Positions 41,158-52,410 of a DNA stretch of 64,000 bases are shown one piece after another. The translations under genes and the position numbers were made by a program. This DNA is from Cupriavidus sp. UYMMa02A (GTDB lineage: Bacteria > Pseudomonadota > Gammaproteobacteria > Burkholderiales > Burkholderiaceae): the NCBI GenBank assembly GCA_001725945.1, contig LRMT01000167.1:1-64000 (forward strand), given 5' to 3'. Positions within the stretch are counted from its first letter, which is position 1, and every line of letters starts with the position of its first letter. Under the pieces are notes generated by a model. That model ran no database searches. It was not told where the DNA came from and worked only from the letters and a program-made list of their open reading frames with translations.

Positions 41158-41900
41158 ATGACGAAGAAAATCGCACTGGTAACAGGTGGCATGGGTGGGC
41201 TGGGAGAAGCTATCAGCATCAAATTGTACGATGCCGGCCACGCCGTGGTGGTGACGCATTCGCCGGGCAATGCGAACGCGCAGAACTGGCTTGCCGAGAT
41301 GGCCGCCACCGGCCGCGAGATGCGCGCCTACGAGGTCGACGTATCCGACTACGATGCCTGCCAGGCTTGCGCGGCGCAGATCCTCGCTGATGTTGGCCGC
41401 GTGGATATCCTGGTGAACAACGCGGGCATTACCCGCGACATGGCCTTCAAGAAGATGGACAAGCCGAACTGGGATGCCGTGATGCGTACCAATCTCGACT
41501 CGGTCTTCAATCTCACCAAGCCGCTTTGCGAAGGCATGGTCGAACGCGGCTGGGGACGCATCATCAACATCTCGTCGGTCAACGGCTCCAAAGGCGCCTT
41601 CGGCCAGACCAACTACGCCGCTGCCAAGGCCGGCATGCACGGCTTTACCAAGTCGCTGGCGCTGGAAGTGGCAAGAAAGGGCGTGACGGTCAACACCGTC
41701 TCGCCGGGCTATCTTGCCACCAAGATGGTCAACGCCGTGCCCAAGGAAATCATGGACACCAAGATCCTGCCGCAAATTCCCGTTGGCCGCGTCGCAAGCC
41801 GGAAGAAGTCGCAGCGCTGATTGCTTACCTGTGCTCCGAGGACGCGGGCTACGTGACCGGGTCCAATATCGCCATCAATGGCGGGCAGCACATGCAGTAA
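41158..41900 (+). CDS. phaB: Acetoacetyl-CoA reductase PhaB (one frameshift)
   Basis: NADPH-dependent reductase that makes (R)-3-hydroxybutyryl-CoA for PHB synthesis. VTGGMGGLGEAIS binds NADP; Ser140, Tyr153 and Lys157 are catalytic (SSVNGSKGAFGQTNYAAAKAG). GQTNYAAAKAGMHGFTKSLALE and GSNIAINGGQHMQ at the C-terminus are PhaB-specific. A lost base near 41800 breaks VGRVAKPEEVAALI. Rejoined 247 residues. No phaA or phaC is nearby, so this is a secondary PhaB copy or part of a dispersed pathway. Confidence 0.92.
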
Positions 41901-42184
41901 GGCTGGCCGGGTGCAAGGCGCCCGCCGTGCGCGGGCGTGCCTGCGCCCTGACTACTGAGCCGCCCGCCCTTGCGCGCCCAGCGGCACGGATGGCCACGCG
42001 GCGTCGTTCAGTCTGTTGCGCTGACCCGTGGGAGGTCGGCCATGAAGGGACTCTCGTCCGAAGCGCCGTCCGGACTTTCAAATTGCAGCTCCACGCCGAC
42101 AGCTGACTCCTGCGTGGCGCCCCGGCACGCTGGCTCGTAATACAATCGGCCTTCCGTTTCCTACTAGCTCGCCGGTCCTTCGCC

Positions 42185-43358
42185 ATGGCAAACCAGACAC
42201 GCCGTCGCTTTCTGACTCGTGCCGGCGCGTTCGGGAGCATCGCCGTGGTCGGCTCCAGACTCTCCGTAACGTGGGCACGTTCGCAGACCTCGCGCCGCGC
42301 GCGTCGGCTTGGCCGCTCTATTTGCAGTTTCTAGCACGCTTTGTGCAAGCGGATGGCCGTGTCATTGATTTTTCCACGCGCGCCCACCAAAGCACCTCGG
42401 AGGGGCAGTCGTACGGCATGGTGTTTGCCCTGATCGCAGGTGACCGCGCCACATTTGATCGACTCTGGCAATGGAGCGTAACGAATCTTGGCGACGGCAG
42501 GCTGGACGACAAGCTCCCCGCTTGGCAGTGGGGACACCGCGACAACGGCACGTGGGGAATAATGGACCGCAATTCGGCTGCCGATGCAGACTTGTGGTTT
42601 GCGTTTGCGCTAGCTGAAGCGGCCCGCGTCTGGAGTTCTCCTGCCTATGCCTCCGCAGCACGTGCTTTGCTGCGCTTGGTGGCATCGCAGGAAGTCGTCA
42701 CCCTGCCCGGCTTCGGGCCCATGTTGCTGCCTGGTCCACAAGGATTTATCAAAGACGGTCCAGGGCACTGCCGCAACTGGCGCGTCAACCCCAGCTATCT
42801 GCCGGTACCGCTTCTGCGGAGACTGGCCGTTTTCGACCCCGCCGGTCCGTGGGGCACGTTGGCTGGCCAAGCGGCAATTCTGGTCCGTACAGTGTCCAGC
42901 GTCGGCATCGTTCCGGATTGGGCAACGTACAGCGCTGGCGATTGTGGACACGGATTCCTACGCGACCCGGCAAGGGGGAACGTCAGCAGCTACGACGCCG
43001 TGCGAGTCTATTTGTGGGCAGGAATGACATCAGATAAGGACGACGCCCGGCGCGCCCTGATTCAGGCGTTGTTGCCCAACGCGGCGCGCGTGGAAGACAA
43101 TCCGGTACCGCCTGAGAGAATGCATGTGGAAACCGGAAGGGTCGAAGGCGTCGGCCCGCTAGGCTTCTCCGCGGCGCTGCTGCCATTCCTGAAAGCCGTG
43201 GGGTCGCAGCTCTGACCACCCAATGGGTTCGGGCGCAGCAAATCGTGGGATCGACGCCCGGAGCTAGCGCCCCTACCTACTATGACACGGTACTGGGGCT
43301 GTTTGGCCTGGGCTTTGTCGAGGGACTGGTGCCCCTATACACGACCGTTGCGCAATAG
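42185..43358 (+). CDS. bcsZ: GH8 endoglucanase BcsZ of the cellulose locus (two frameshifts)
   Basis: Glycoside hydrolase family 8 endo-1,4-beta-glucanase that trims nascent cellulose. The N-terminus MANQTRRRFLTRAG has a twin-arginine export motif (TRRRFL), unlike the Sec signal of most BcsZ. FSTRAHQSTSEGQSYGMVFAL holds the general acid Glu; DNGTWGIMDRNSAADADLWFAFAL and SYDAVRVYLWAG hold further conserved acids. Lost bases near 42300 and 43205. After the second, the frame continues TQWVRAQQIVGS and YYDTVLGLFGLGFVEG, the GH8 C-terminus, to 43358. Confidence 0.87.
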
Positions 43359-43631
43359 GTCTGATGAGACCGACACGCCACACGCTCGTTGGGTCGCTTG
43401 GGCCAACAAAGTATCGATCAACGCACTCATTCGCAGGAAACCCACACGCATTATCCTGGATAAGCGCATCGTGCAGCACAATCTGTGCTGCAGCAGCGCC
43501 AATTGGGAGGTTTGCGGATATCATGCGGACCGCTCCCAAAAGCGTAACAGAATGTTTCGGACGAGGGTCAACGGAGGTAAGGGCCTCTCTCGAGTTCCTA
43601 TCCACCTTCCCCCGACAAAGCCAGTCGAAGA

Positions 43632-45643
43632 ATGAGCGAGAGTATGAAAACGGAAGAGCCGAATCGCGCCATCAAGCTTCTTATCGCCGTGTATATCGTA
43701 GTGGGTCTGGTTTACATGTTGTGGCGCCTAGGGACCGTCAATCTGTCAGCCCCGTTCTTTTCTATCCCGCTTTACGCGGCCGAAATCTACGGCTACATCA
43801 GCGGCCTGCTCTTTATCCTCATGACGTACCGGCTCACGGTAAGGGAAGCGCCGGAGCCGGGGCCTGGGCTGACAGTGGATGTCTACGTACCGACCTATAA
43901 CGAGTCGGTCGAACTGATACGGCGCACGCTGCTGGCGGTCATGCGCATGGACTATCCGCATGTTACGTGGCTACTTGACGATGGCCGCCGGGAATCGATG
44001 CGCGCACTGGCTGAGGAACTCGGCTGCCGCTATCTGGCTCGCGACAATAATGCGAATGCCAAGGCCGGCAACCTCAATCACGCCCTAAAGCACAGCACCG
44101 GCGATTTCATCGCGATCTTCGACGCCGACCACGCGCCGCGCAGGGATTTCCTGATGAAGACGCTCGGATACTTCCGCGACGAGCGCGTGGCATTCGTACA
44201 GACTCCACAGGACTTCTTCAACATCGATTCCTTCAATCACCGACAGGGCAGGAAGCGCGTGTGGGATGAACAAGCGCTTTTCTTCAAGGTAATCCAGCGC
44301 GGCAAGGACGCGCTCAATGCGGCGTTCTTCTGTGGTAGTTGCGCCGCGATTCGCCGGTCGGCCGTCGAGCGAATCGGCGGTTTTGCCACGGAAACCGTCA
44401 CCGAGGACGTGCACACCTCCATTCGGATGCACAAGCTTGGCTATAAATCCATCTACCATGCGGAATCATTGGCGTTCGGCCTGGCGCCCCACAGCATCGA
44501 CACGTACCTGAAGCAACGGATGCGTTGGGGAATGGGGGCCATGCAGGTCTTCCGCCGCGAGAATATTTTGTTTGGGCGCGGACTGACGCTGGGCCAGCGC
44601 CTGAACTACCTGGCGTCTGCACTGTTCTTCTTCGAAGGCTGGCAGAAGCTGGTCTTTTTTCTAATGCCCCCGCTGTGTTCCTGACCGGTGCGCTGCCGAT
44701 CATTGCTCCGTTGAACACCTTTCTCTTCCTGTTCTGCCTGTACTACCTGCTTTCGATACTTGTCCATCTCGAACTGGGCCGAGGCTACAACTCGCTGCTC
44801 CTGAGCGAGCAGTATGCGATGGCTCGGTTCTTTGCGTTCATGTCCACCAGCGTCGGTTTGTTCCGCAAGAACATTCCATTCGCCGTCACCGACAAGCAGA
44901 TGTCGCAAACAGGAAAAATGTGGCTATGGCTTTCGCCACTCATTGTCATCAGCGGCGTGGCAGCGGCCAGCCTTCCTGTCGGCATCTACCGCATCTACAA
45001 CGGCACGATTCCGCTCGGCGCGGGCCTGGTCACGATGTTTTGGACGCTGATGACATTGGGCTCGGCCGTGGCGGTGGCCATGTACGCTCGCAAGCATTCG
45101 CTCAATCGCCGTACAGAGTATCGCTTTCCGTTGCGTGTTCCGATTACGGTGACGTTCAACAACCATACCTATCTCGGCCTCACCTCGGACTTGTCTCCGA
45201 ATGGCGCGTTGTATGTCGGTGAAGCGATGCCAGCGCTTTCTCTAGGCGACGAGGTAGCTGTCGAAGTGCATCTGCCCAATCTCATAGTTTGCGATACCGC
45301 AGGCACAAGCTTCGTCAAAACCACGCGGACTGGAACGATCAGCGAAATGTCCATCGGATTGCGCTTCAACTGGTCGGTACATGGCAATACCGGCGCGCTT
45401 GAAACGTTCCTGTTCGGCAGCCGTCTCCAACTCGAGATGGGTGGCCTGCGTGAAACAGAAACGCCGCCCCTGACTCGTCTGACTGAGATTCTCGGGCGTG
45501 GGGAAAGTCAGTCTTCTGTCCCGGCCAATTGGGCAGCCGGATTGTTAATGCAGCCGCTGCGCACCGGCATGCTACCTGTGGCAATTGCCACCATTGAAGG
45601 CGCAGCCCCGTTGCCTATTCAGCAGCATCGAGCTGGACCATAG
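43632..45643 (+). CDS. bcsA: Cellulose synthase catalytic subunit BcsA with PilZ domain (one frameshift)
   Basis: Inner-membrane family 2 glycosyltransferase that polymerises UDP-glucose and pushes the chain across the membrane. DDG (116-118), DAD (164-166), TED (257-259) and QRMRW (295-299) are the full catalytic set. Membrane helices flank the GT domain. The C-terminal PilZ domain has RTEYR (about 493-497) and DLSPNGA (about 518), the two c-di-GMP-binding motifs, so it should be activated by c-di-GMP. One base is lost near 44670. About 670 residues, shorter than E. coli BcsA. No bcsB or bcsC was found here. Confidence 0.92.
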
Positions 45644-45802
45644 CGCAAGCGCAACGTTGCGCCAGGCCAACGCCGGACAGAAGGGGCACCAGCGCGACCA
45701 AGCTATCCGCCTCACCCCTACTGGTCGTGTAACATCGCCGACCGGTGACTTCCATCTCTATAACATTGCCATGCACAGCGCGGCCTAACACAGAGAGACC
45801 TT

Positions 45803-46534
45803 ATGACGCAGTACACGAGCCATGGCGCCGTGCGCCGGCTGCTCGCCGCGACGCTTCTCGGCGTAACTTCGCTGCTAGCAGCGACGCCAGCGGCGGCCGG
45901 CCCATTCATGTTCGGAGGTGCGAGCTTTGCGGGTGGCGGCGAGCGCAGTGAGTATGTAGGTGTCAGCGACAATCTGCTGCCAGTGTCGTTCCTGACACAG
46001 AAGTTCGTAGTCAGCGATTACCACTATAAGTACGATTCCAACGGGACAACCGTCTCTGTGAACGGACAATCGGCTGAAGCGGCAATCGGTGTAAAAAAGG
46101 CTGGGAAAGCGGATGGGCGGAGGCAACAGTCGGGGCACGGTATCGCTACAACCGGGTGTCACCAGAGGGGGCCGACAATCGTAATGACGGCGGCGAATGG
46201 GGTGTGGCATTGACCGTACTGGGTCAGCAGGAATTCGCACAGAACTGGGCAGTCAACGGCCTTGGGAGCTACAACTTTGGGCCGAAGGCCTACTGGGCAC
46301 GCGGGCGCTGCTCTACAAGGTTTTCGGCAAGGCCTGGGCCGGCCTGGAATTGATCAAGCACGGCGATCCTTTCTACCATGCCACGCAGGGTGGACTTGTG
46401 CTGACGGGTATCTCCGTCGGCAAAGACTTGAATCTCGGCTTCTTCGGCGGCGCAAAGAAGACAGCGGGCATACCACGCGCATTTATGGTGGGCTGGAGTT
46501 ATCCAAGGCGTTTGATGTGAGAAGCCCGAGATAG
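45803..46534 (+). CDS. BcsS-like cellulose biosynthesis outer-membrane protein (three frameshifts)
   Basis: Secreted beta-rich protein that looks like BcsS, a barrel-type partner in some bcs operons. A signal peptide (to about residue 33, PAAAG) precedes alternating strands: FGGASFAGGGERSEYVGV, FVVSDYHYKYDSNG, GWAEATVGARYRYN, NWAVNGLGSYNFGPKAYWARG, LYKVFGKAWAGLELIKHGDPFYH, ISVGKDLNLGFFGGAKK and a terminal TRIYGGLELSKAFDV. Three single-base losses (near 46105, 46305, 46465) follow the phase order 2-1-0-2. The bcsS name rests on pattern and context. Confidence 0.65.
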
Positions 46535-46787
46535 CGGGCCTGCTGAAAAAAGACTCGTCTTTCTTGGTCCAGAGCGAAGACAGCAAGGGCCACTCTTTCA
46601 GGTGGCAGACCTCGACTTCGCCGCGACGGACTCATTCCCGTTGACGCGTTGGGACGGAGATGTTTTCACATTCACGCTCCACAACGAATACGCGACCCCG
46701 GGCACGATCTCGCGCGCGGCATTTGCCAGCGACCAGGTATGGCTGGAGTACTACGACCACGAGGGGTTAGGGGTGTTTGTCCGCTAG
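46531..46787 (+). pseudogene. 3' remnant of an unidentified gene
   Basis: Coding-like text without a start: IAGLLKKDSSFLVQSEDSKGHSF, then after one lost base VADLDFAATDSFPLTRWDGDVFTFTLHNEY and a terminal WLEYYDHEGLGVFVR. It overlaps the bcsS-like stop and begins after a stop codon, so only the last ~85 residues of a larger protein remain. It resembles the beta-strand C-terminal domain of serine hydrolases, but I cannot name the family with confidence. It marks the downstream edge of the cellulose locus. Confidence 0.5.
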
Positions 46788-46794
46788 CTTCGTT

Positions 46795-47697
46795 CTAAGC
46801 CGAGAACAGTTCAACAAACTGATTGCGCAGCCACTGGTTCGCCGGATCGTGATGGTACCGGGCATGCCAAAGCAGGTTGATCTGTATCTCCGGCAATGCA
46901 AACGGATGGCTGACATGCCTGAGCCCGAAATACTTGGCACATCGTTCCGCAAACGTCCAGGTTACCGTCGCTACCAAATCAGTGGTGGCGATGATGTCTC
47001 CCAGCGCGACGAAATGAGGGACTCGCAGGCGAACCCGCCGGTGCACACCCGCTTCCGCAAGAGCCTCGTCAACCCTGGCATGCCCCGTTCCTGCGGCCGT
47101 GACTACCACATGTTCCGCGGCTTCGAAATCCCGCATGTTGATCCTCTTCTTGTCCAGCGCATGACCGGGCCGGAACAGGCAAACATATCGCTGGCGGAAT
47201 AGGCGTCGTTGAAAGAACCCGGTACTGAGTTCAGGAAGATGGCCGACTGCCAGATCAATCCTTCCCTGATTCATGTCCGTCGCCAGATCGACCGAAGTAT
47301 TACGCACGGTCGTCAAGGTCACGCCCGGCGCGTTCTGCCCGAGCGAACTCATTAAAGGCGGAATGAAATGCACTTCGCCGATATCGGTCATTGCGACCCG
47401 GAAAGCGCGTGCGCTGTGAGCCGGGTCGAATGTCAGCTTCTGGCTGAGTGTCGCCTGCAGCGACTCGAGCGCATAGCCGACCGGCTCTGCCAACTCCAGG
47501 GCGAGCGGTGTAGGCAGCATTCCCTTGCTGCTTCGCACAAATAGCGGGTCCCCCAACAGCGTTCGCAAACGGGCCAGGGCATTGCTTACGGCCGGCTGGC
47601 TGAGATTCATGACCTTGGCGGTGCCGGAAACCGTGCCCTGGCGTAGCAACTGATCGAACACGACGAGCAGGTTCAGATCAACGTCTTTTAGTTCCAT
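46795..47697 (-). CDS. LysR-family regulator (NahR/NagR-like group)
   Basis: Intact 300 residues. MELKDVDLNLLVVFDQLLRQGTVSGTAKVMNLSQPAVSNALARLRTLLGDPLFVR is the HTH of the NahR/NodD/LinR group, which senses aromatic acids such as salicylate. The effector domain contains ARAFRVAMTDIGEVHFIPPL, another landmark of that group, and the C-terminus HDPANQWLRNQF is typical. It is divergent from the oxygenase operon at 47984, so it is its probable salicylate-type activator. Confidence 0.9.
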   Translation of the reverse strand: MELKDVDLNLLVVFDQLLRQGTVSGTAKVMNLSQPAVSNALARLRTLLGDPLFVRSSKGMLPTPLALELAEPVGYALESLQATLSQKLTFDPAHSARAFRVAMTDIGEVHFIPPLMSSLGQNAPGVTLTTVRNTSVDLATDMNQGRIDLAVGHLPELSTGFFQRRLFRQRYVCLFRPGHALDKKRINMRDFEAAEHVVVTAAGTGHARVDEALAEAGVHRRVRLRVPHFVALGDIIATTDLVATVTWTFAERCAKYFGLRHVSHPFALPEIQINLLWHARYHHDPANQWLRNQFVELFSA

Positions 47698-47707
47698 GCG
47701 AGCTTTA

Positions 47708-47726
47708 TTGATTTTGTGAATATCAA
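47708..47726. promoter_or_regulatory. Candidate LysR box in front of the oxygenase operon
   Basis: TTGAT and ATCAA form a dyad with a 9-bp spacer in an AT-rich patch 10 bp upstream of the lysR start. The position fits an autoregulatory site shared with the divergent nagG-like promoter. The rest of the 286-bp region shows no gene. Confidence 0.45.
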
Positions 47727-47983
47727 CTATAGACCAGATTCTATTGGTTTATTTCCCTCGCTGCAGCATGATCTTTTCCATACAAAGAGAAATGCGGAGA
47801 CACCTCATGAAAGCACCGCTGTCGGCCTTCCACATCGAGCCCTGCACAGCCCCGAGCAGGCACGCTCCACGAACCACACCCGCGCAGTGGCGACCTGCCG
47901 CGCGTAAAGCCGCTTCAAGCGCACCAATGAAACTCGCAGGCCTGCGCGCCCGCACAGACTCATTCGAATTTCTGGAGACCACC

Positions 47984-49237
47984 ATGGAGACCGAATCCTG
48001 CCGAGCTGGCCCGGTGTGGGCCGACGACAGCATCAGCCGCATCCCCTTCCGCGTCTACACGGACGCTCAGCTATACCAACGTGAACTCGAACGCTGCTTC
48101 TACCGAGGTCACTGGAACTACATCGGACTCGAGGCGGAGATCCCGAATCCCGGCGACTTCAAGCGCACCACGCTAGGCGAACGTTCCGTGATCCTGGTGC
48201 GCGACCAGGATGGCGACATCAACGTCGTCGAGAACGTGTGTGCCCATCGCGGCATGAAGTTCTGCAGGGAACGAAGCGGGAACCGGAAGGACTTTCATTG
48301 CCCATACCACCAGTGGAACTATGACCTGAAGGGCAATCTGCAAGGCGTGCCACTGCGTCGTGGCGTCAAGCAGGACGGAAAAGTCAACGGAGGCATGCCG
48401 CCCGACTTCAAGCCGCAGGAGCACGGGCTCACGCAACTGAAGGTCGCGACGCGTGGCGGAGTCGTGTTCGCTTCGTTCGACCACGATATCCAGCCGCTCG
48501 AGGACTATCTCGGGCCGGACATCCTCGGCTACTTCGACCGTCTGTTCAATGGCCGCGAGCTGAAGGTGCTTGGCTACAACAAGCAACGCATCCCAGGCAA
48601 CTGGAAGCTGATGCAAGAGAACATCAAGGATCCCTATCACCCCGGACTGCTACACACCTGGTTTGTCACATTCGGCCTTTGGCGGGCCGACAACAAGGCA
48701 CGCCTGGTGATGGATTCTGAATTCCGTCATGCCGCGATGGTGTCGACCCGCGGTCAGGGCGGCAAAAGCGACGTGACGTCCGGCGTGTCCAGCTTCAAGG
48801 ATCAAATGGCCCTGAATGATGACCGGATCCTCGACATCGTTCACGAACCGTGGTGGGGAGAGCCGACCGCTGTGATGATGACGGTCTTCCCAAGCGTGAT
48901 CTTCCAGCAGCAGGTCAACTCGGTTTCCACGCGTCATATCCAGCCCAATGGTCCCGACTCCTTCGATTTTGTCTGGACGCATTTCGGCTTTGAGGACGAC
49001 ACGGAGGAAATGACGCGGCGCCGCCTGCGCCAGGCAAATCTGTTCGGCCCCGCCGGCTTCGTGTCAGCCGACGATGGCGAAGTGATCGAATGCTCGCAGG
49101 AAGGCTTCTCGCAGAAGCCTTGGCATCGCGTGGTCGCCGAACTGGGCGGCAAGACTGCCGAGAACACGGAACACATGGTGACCGAGACATTGATCCGCGG
49201 CATGTACACCTATTGGCGCAAGGTGATGGAGGTCTGA
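47984..49237 (+). CDS. nagG: Rieske oxygenase large subunit, salicylate 5-hydroxylase-like (NagG)
   Basis: Terminal oxygenase alpha subunit. The Rieske 2Fe-2S ligands are Cys86, His88, Cys106 and His109. The catalytic iron site is at NIKDPYHPGLLHTW with His219 and His224, and Asp216 as the bridging residue. Blocks such as EAEIPNPGDFKRT, CAHRGMKFCRER, QRIPGNWKLMQEN and FPSVIFQQQVNSVSTRHIQP closely follow NagG of the salicylate-to-gentisate route. Intact 417 residues from the ATG at 47984 after GGAG; the frame is open further upstream. Substrate is inferred: an aromatic carboxylate. Confidence 0.85.
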   Translation: METESCRAGPVWADDSISRIPFRVYTDAQLYQRELERCFYRGHWNYIGLEAEIPNPGDFKRTTLGERSVILVRDQDGDINVVENVCAHRGMKFCRERSGNRKDFHCPYHQWNYDLKGNLQGVPLRRGVKQDGKVNGGMPPDFKPQEHGLTQLKVATRGGVVFASFDHDIQPLEDYLGPDILGYFDRLFNGRELKVLGYNKQRIPGNWKLMQENIKDPYHPGLLHTWFVTFGLWRADNKARLVMDSEFRHAAMVSTRGQGGKSDVTSGVSSFKDQMALNDDRILDIVHEPWWGEPTAVMMTVFPSVIFQQQVNSVSTRHIQPNGPDSFDFVWTHFGFEDDTEEMTRRRLRQANLFGPAGFVSADDGEVIECSQEGFSQKPWHRVVAELGGKTAENTEHMVTETLIRGMYTYWRKVMEV

Positions 49238-49241
49238 CGTG

Positions 49242-49712
49242 ATGAACTTCGCTGACTACTATGCCCTGCTCTCCTTGTACGCCGACTACACGTCCGCCGT
49301 GGACAACGGCGAATGGGACCGCTGGCCGGAATTCTTCATCGACGATTGCCTCTATCGGGTCCAGCCCCGCGAAAACCACGAGCGTGGCTTGCCGCTCGCC
49401 ACGCTTTCACTCGAAAGCAAGGGGATGCTCAAGGACCGCATCTACGGCATTCGCGAGACCCTGTTCCACGATCCCTACTATCAGCGCCACATCGTCGGCG
49501 CGCCCCTGATCAGGGAGGCCGACGGCGACAGGATCGTGGCTGAAACAAACTACGCCGTGCTGCGCACCAAGCCCGACCAGATGACCGATGTGTACAACGT
49601 CGGCCGCTATCTCGACACCGTCGTGCGCACGCCCGAGGGCTGGCGCTTCGCGTCGCGTCTCTGCGTTTTCGATAGCGAGATGATTCCCAACTCGCTGATC
49701 TATCCCATCTAG
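49242..49712 (+). CDS. nagH: Rieske oxygenase small subunit (NagH-like)
   Basis: Beta subunit of the ring-hydroxylating oxygenase (SnoaL-like cone fold). DYYALLSLYADYTSAVDNGEWDRWPEFFIDDCLYRVQPRENHERGLPLA and GIRETLFHDPYYQRHIVG are the family text. Intact 156 residues. It starts 4 bp after the large subunit stop, with the ribosome site GGAGG inside that gene. It stabilises the alpha3-beta3 hexamer. Confidence 0.85.
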   Translation: MNFADYYALLSLYADYTSAVDNGEWDRWPEFFIDDCLYRVQPRENHERGLPLATLSLESKGMLKDRIYGIRETLFHDPYYQRHIVGAPLIREADGDRIVAETNYAVLRTKPDQMTDVYNVGRYLDTVVRTPEGWRFASRLCVFDSEMIPNSLIYPI

Positions 49713-49724
49713 CAGGAGCAATTC

Positions 49725-51321
<1,597 letters not shown>

Positions 51322-51420
51322 ACCACTACATAAAAACACCCACCCGAGACAAGCCTCCATGCTGCAGCGTCACGTTGAAGATTGCGCCCTTCGACGCGGG
51401 TCATTAACCCCCACCGTGCC

Positions 51421-51820
51421 TTACGATGCGGGCCACGCCACCTGCTTCCAGTACGCATCCTTGAGCCGCAGCTTTCCGTCAGCCATGCGGAACAGGTCCA
51501 GCCCCACTGCGTCAACGGGCTGACCGTCGTCCATCGTGCCCTGGACGCGGTACTGCAGAAGCACGACGTCGCCGCAGATTTCCATGCTGCTGTTCGAGAA
51601 GACGACTGCGCCATGGCTTCCCGCCGTCCGCGCGAACCGCTCTCGCAAATAGCGGCGAACGGCTTCCTTCCCGTGCAGCACATCGCCTTGCGAGTTACCG
51701 GTGCCAGTCGGCAGGCGCCACGTAAGTCGTCGGCCAGGCAGGCGACAACGCCTTCGGCGTCGCCGGCGCGAAATGCGCTGGCGAATGCTGTCATCACGTC
51801 CGGATTTCCGTTTCGGTCAT
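51421..51820 (-). CDS. NTF2-like (SnoaL) fold protein (two frameshifts)
   Basis: Small cone-fold protein of the nuclear-transport-factor-2 family. MTETEIR then DVMTAFASAFRAGDAEGVVACLADDL, LHGKEAVRRYLRERFART, VVLLQYRVQGTMDDGQPVDAVGLDLFRMADGKL and the terminal YWKQV. Two lost bases near 51795 and 51715. AGGAGA precedes the ATG, which overlaps the stop of the truncated amidase gene (ATGA at 51817-51820), so both once formed one operon. Such proteins bind or isomerise small molecules; function unknown. Confidence 0.78.
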
Positions 51821-51975
51821 GCTTCGTCTCCTTGTCTGGCGAGGGATGAAAGGGGCGGCGTCCACAACGGCCAGGGACACATCGTTTCGAAGGCGCGCGC
51901 GGCGCGCAATACGCGGGCATCGGCATGGCTGGGGCCGACGATCTGCAGGCCGACCGGAAGGGCAGTGTTGTCGGA
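51817..51975 (-). pseudogene. 3' remnant of an amidase-signature gene
   Basis: The last ~50 residues of an amidase (GatA-like family): ALPVGLQIVGPSHADARVLRAARAFE is the diagnostic C-terminal block. Everything upstream, including the Ser-Ser-Lys catalytic core, is missing: the text stops being amidase-like at about 51965-51990, where a plus-strand tetR remnant begins. Its stop overlaps the NTF2-like start. Confidence 0.75.
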
Positions 51976-51984
51976 GGTGCGGCG

Positions 51985-52282
51985 CGGCGCGCTGCGCCAC
52001 CAGGGCGTGCTCCGCGCGACGATCATGGAGGCCAACGGCAAGGCATGGCTGGGCTTCAAGCAGCGGCGCGCGAGTTTTATCGAGAGCGCCGTGCCGGTGC
52101 TGGCGGCACGGTACGGCAAGGGCGAGACGCAAGCGTTGCAGCGGCGTATCCGCATCGCCTTTCAGTTCGCCATCGGCAGCATCATCAATGCGGTCCTGAA
52201 CAACCCGGGACCGCTGCGCCTGTCAAATTCGGAGTTTGACGAAGAACTGACTCGCGCCTTCTGTGCGTACCTGCGGGCCTGA
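51985..52282 (+). pseudogene. 3' remnant of a TetR-family regulator gene
   Basis: Only the C-terminal ligand-domain half remains: HQGVLRATIMEANGKAWLGFKQRRASFIESAVPVL, then FAIGSIINAVLNNPGPLRL and DEELTRAFCAYLRA to the stop. No HTH precedes it; instead the amidase remnant on the other strand abuts at about 51970-51990. The pair looks like the product of a deletion that removed the two 5' ends and the promoter region between divergent genes. Confidence 0.7.
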
Positions 52283-52410
52283 TCCGGTCGGGCCGCATTG
52301 AGAGCAACAAGGCTGACTCCGGCCATGGCGGGCTTCGCGACAGGACAATCTGATATCGTATGGCGCCCAAGCCTTGCGACACAAAACAAACCTGACAAGA
52401 GAGCCAAGCA

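Noticed and set aside
41919-41937. CGCCCGC/GCGGGCG hairpin after phaB as terminator
   Set aside because: Short stem in GC-rich DNA with no T run; too weak to call.
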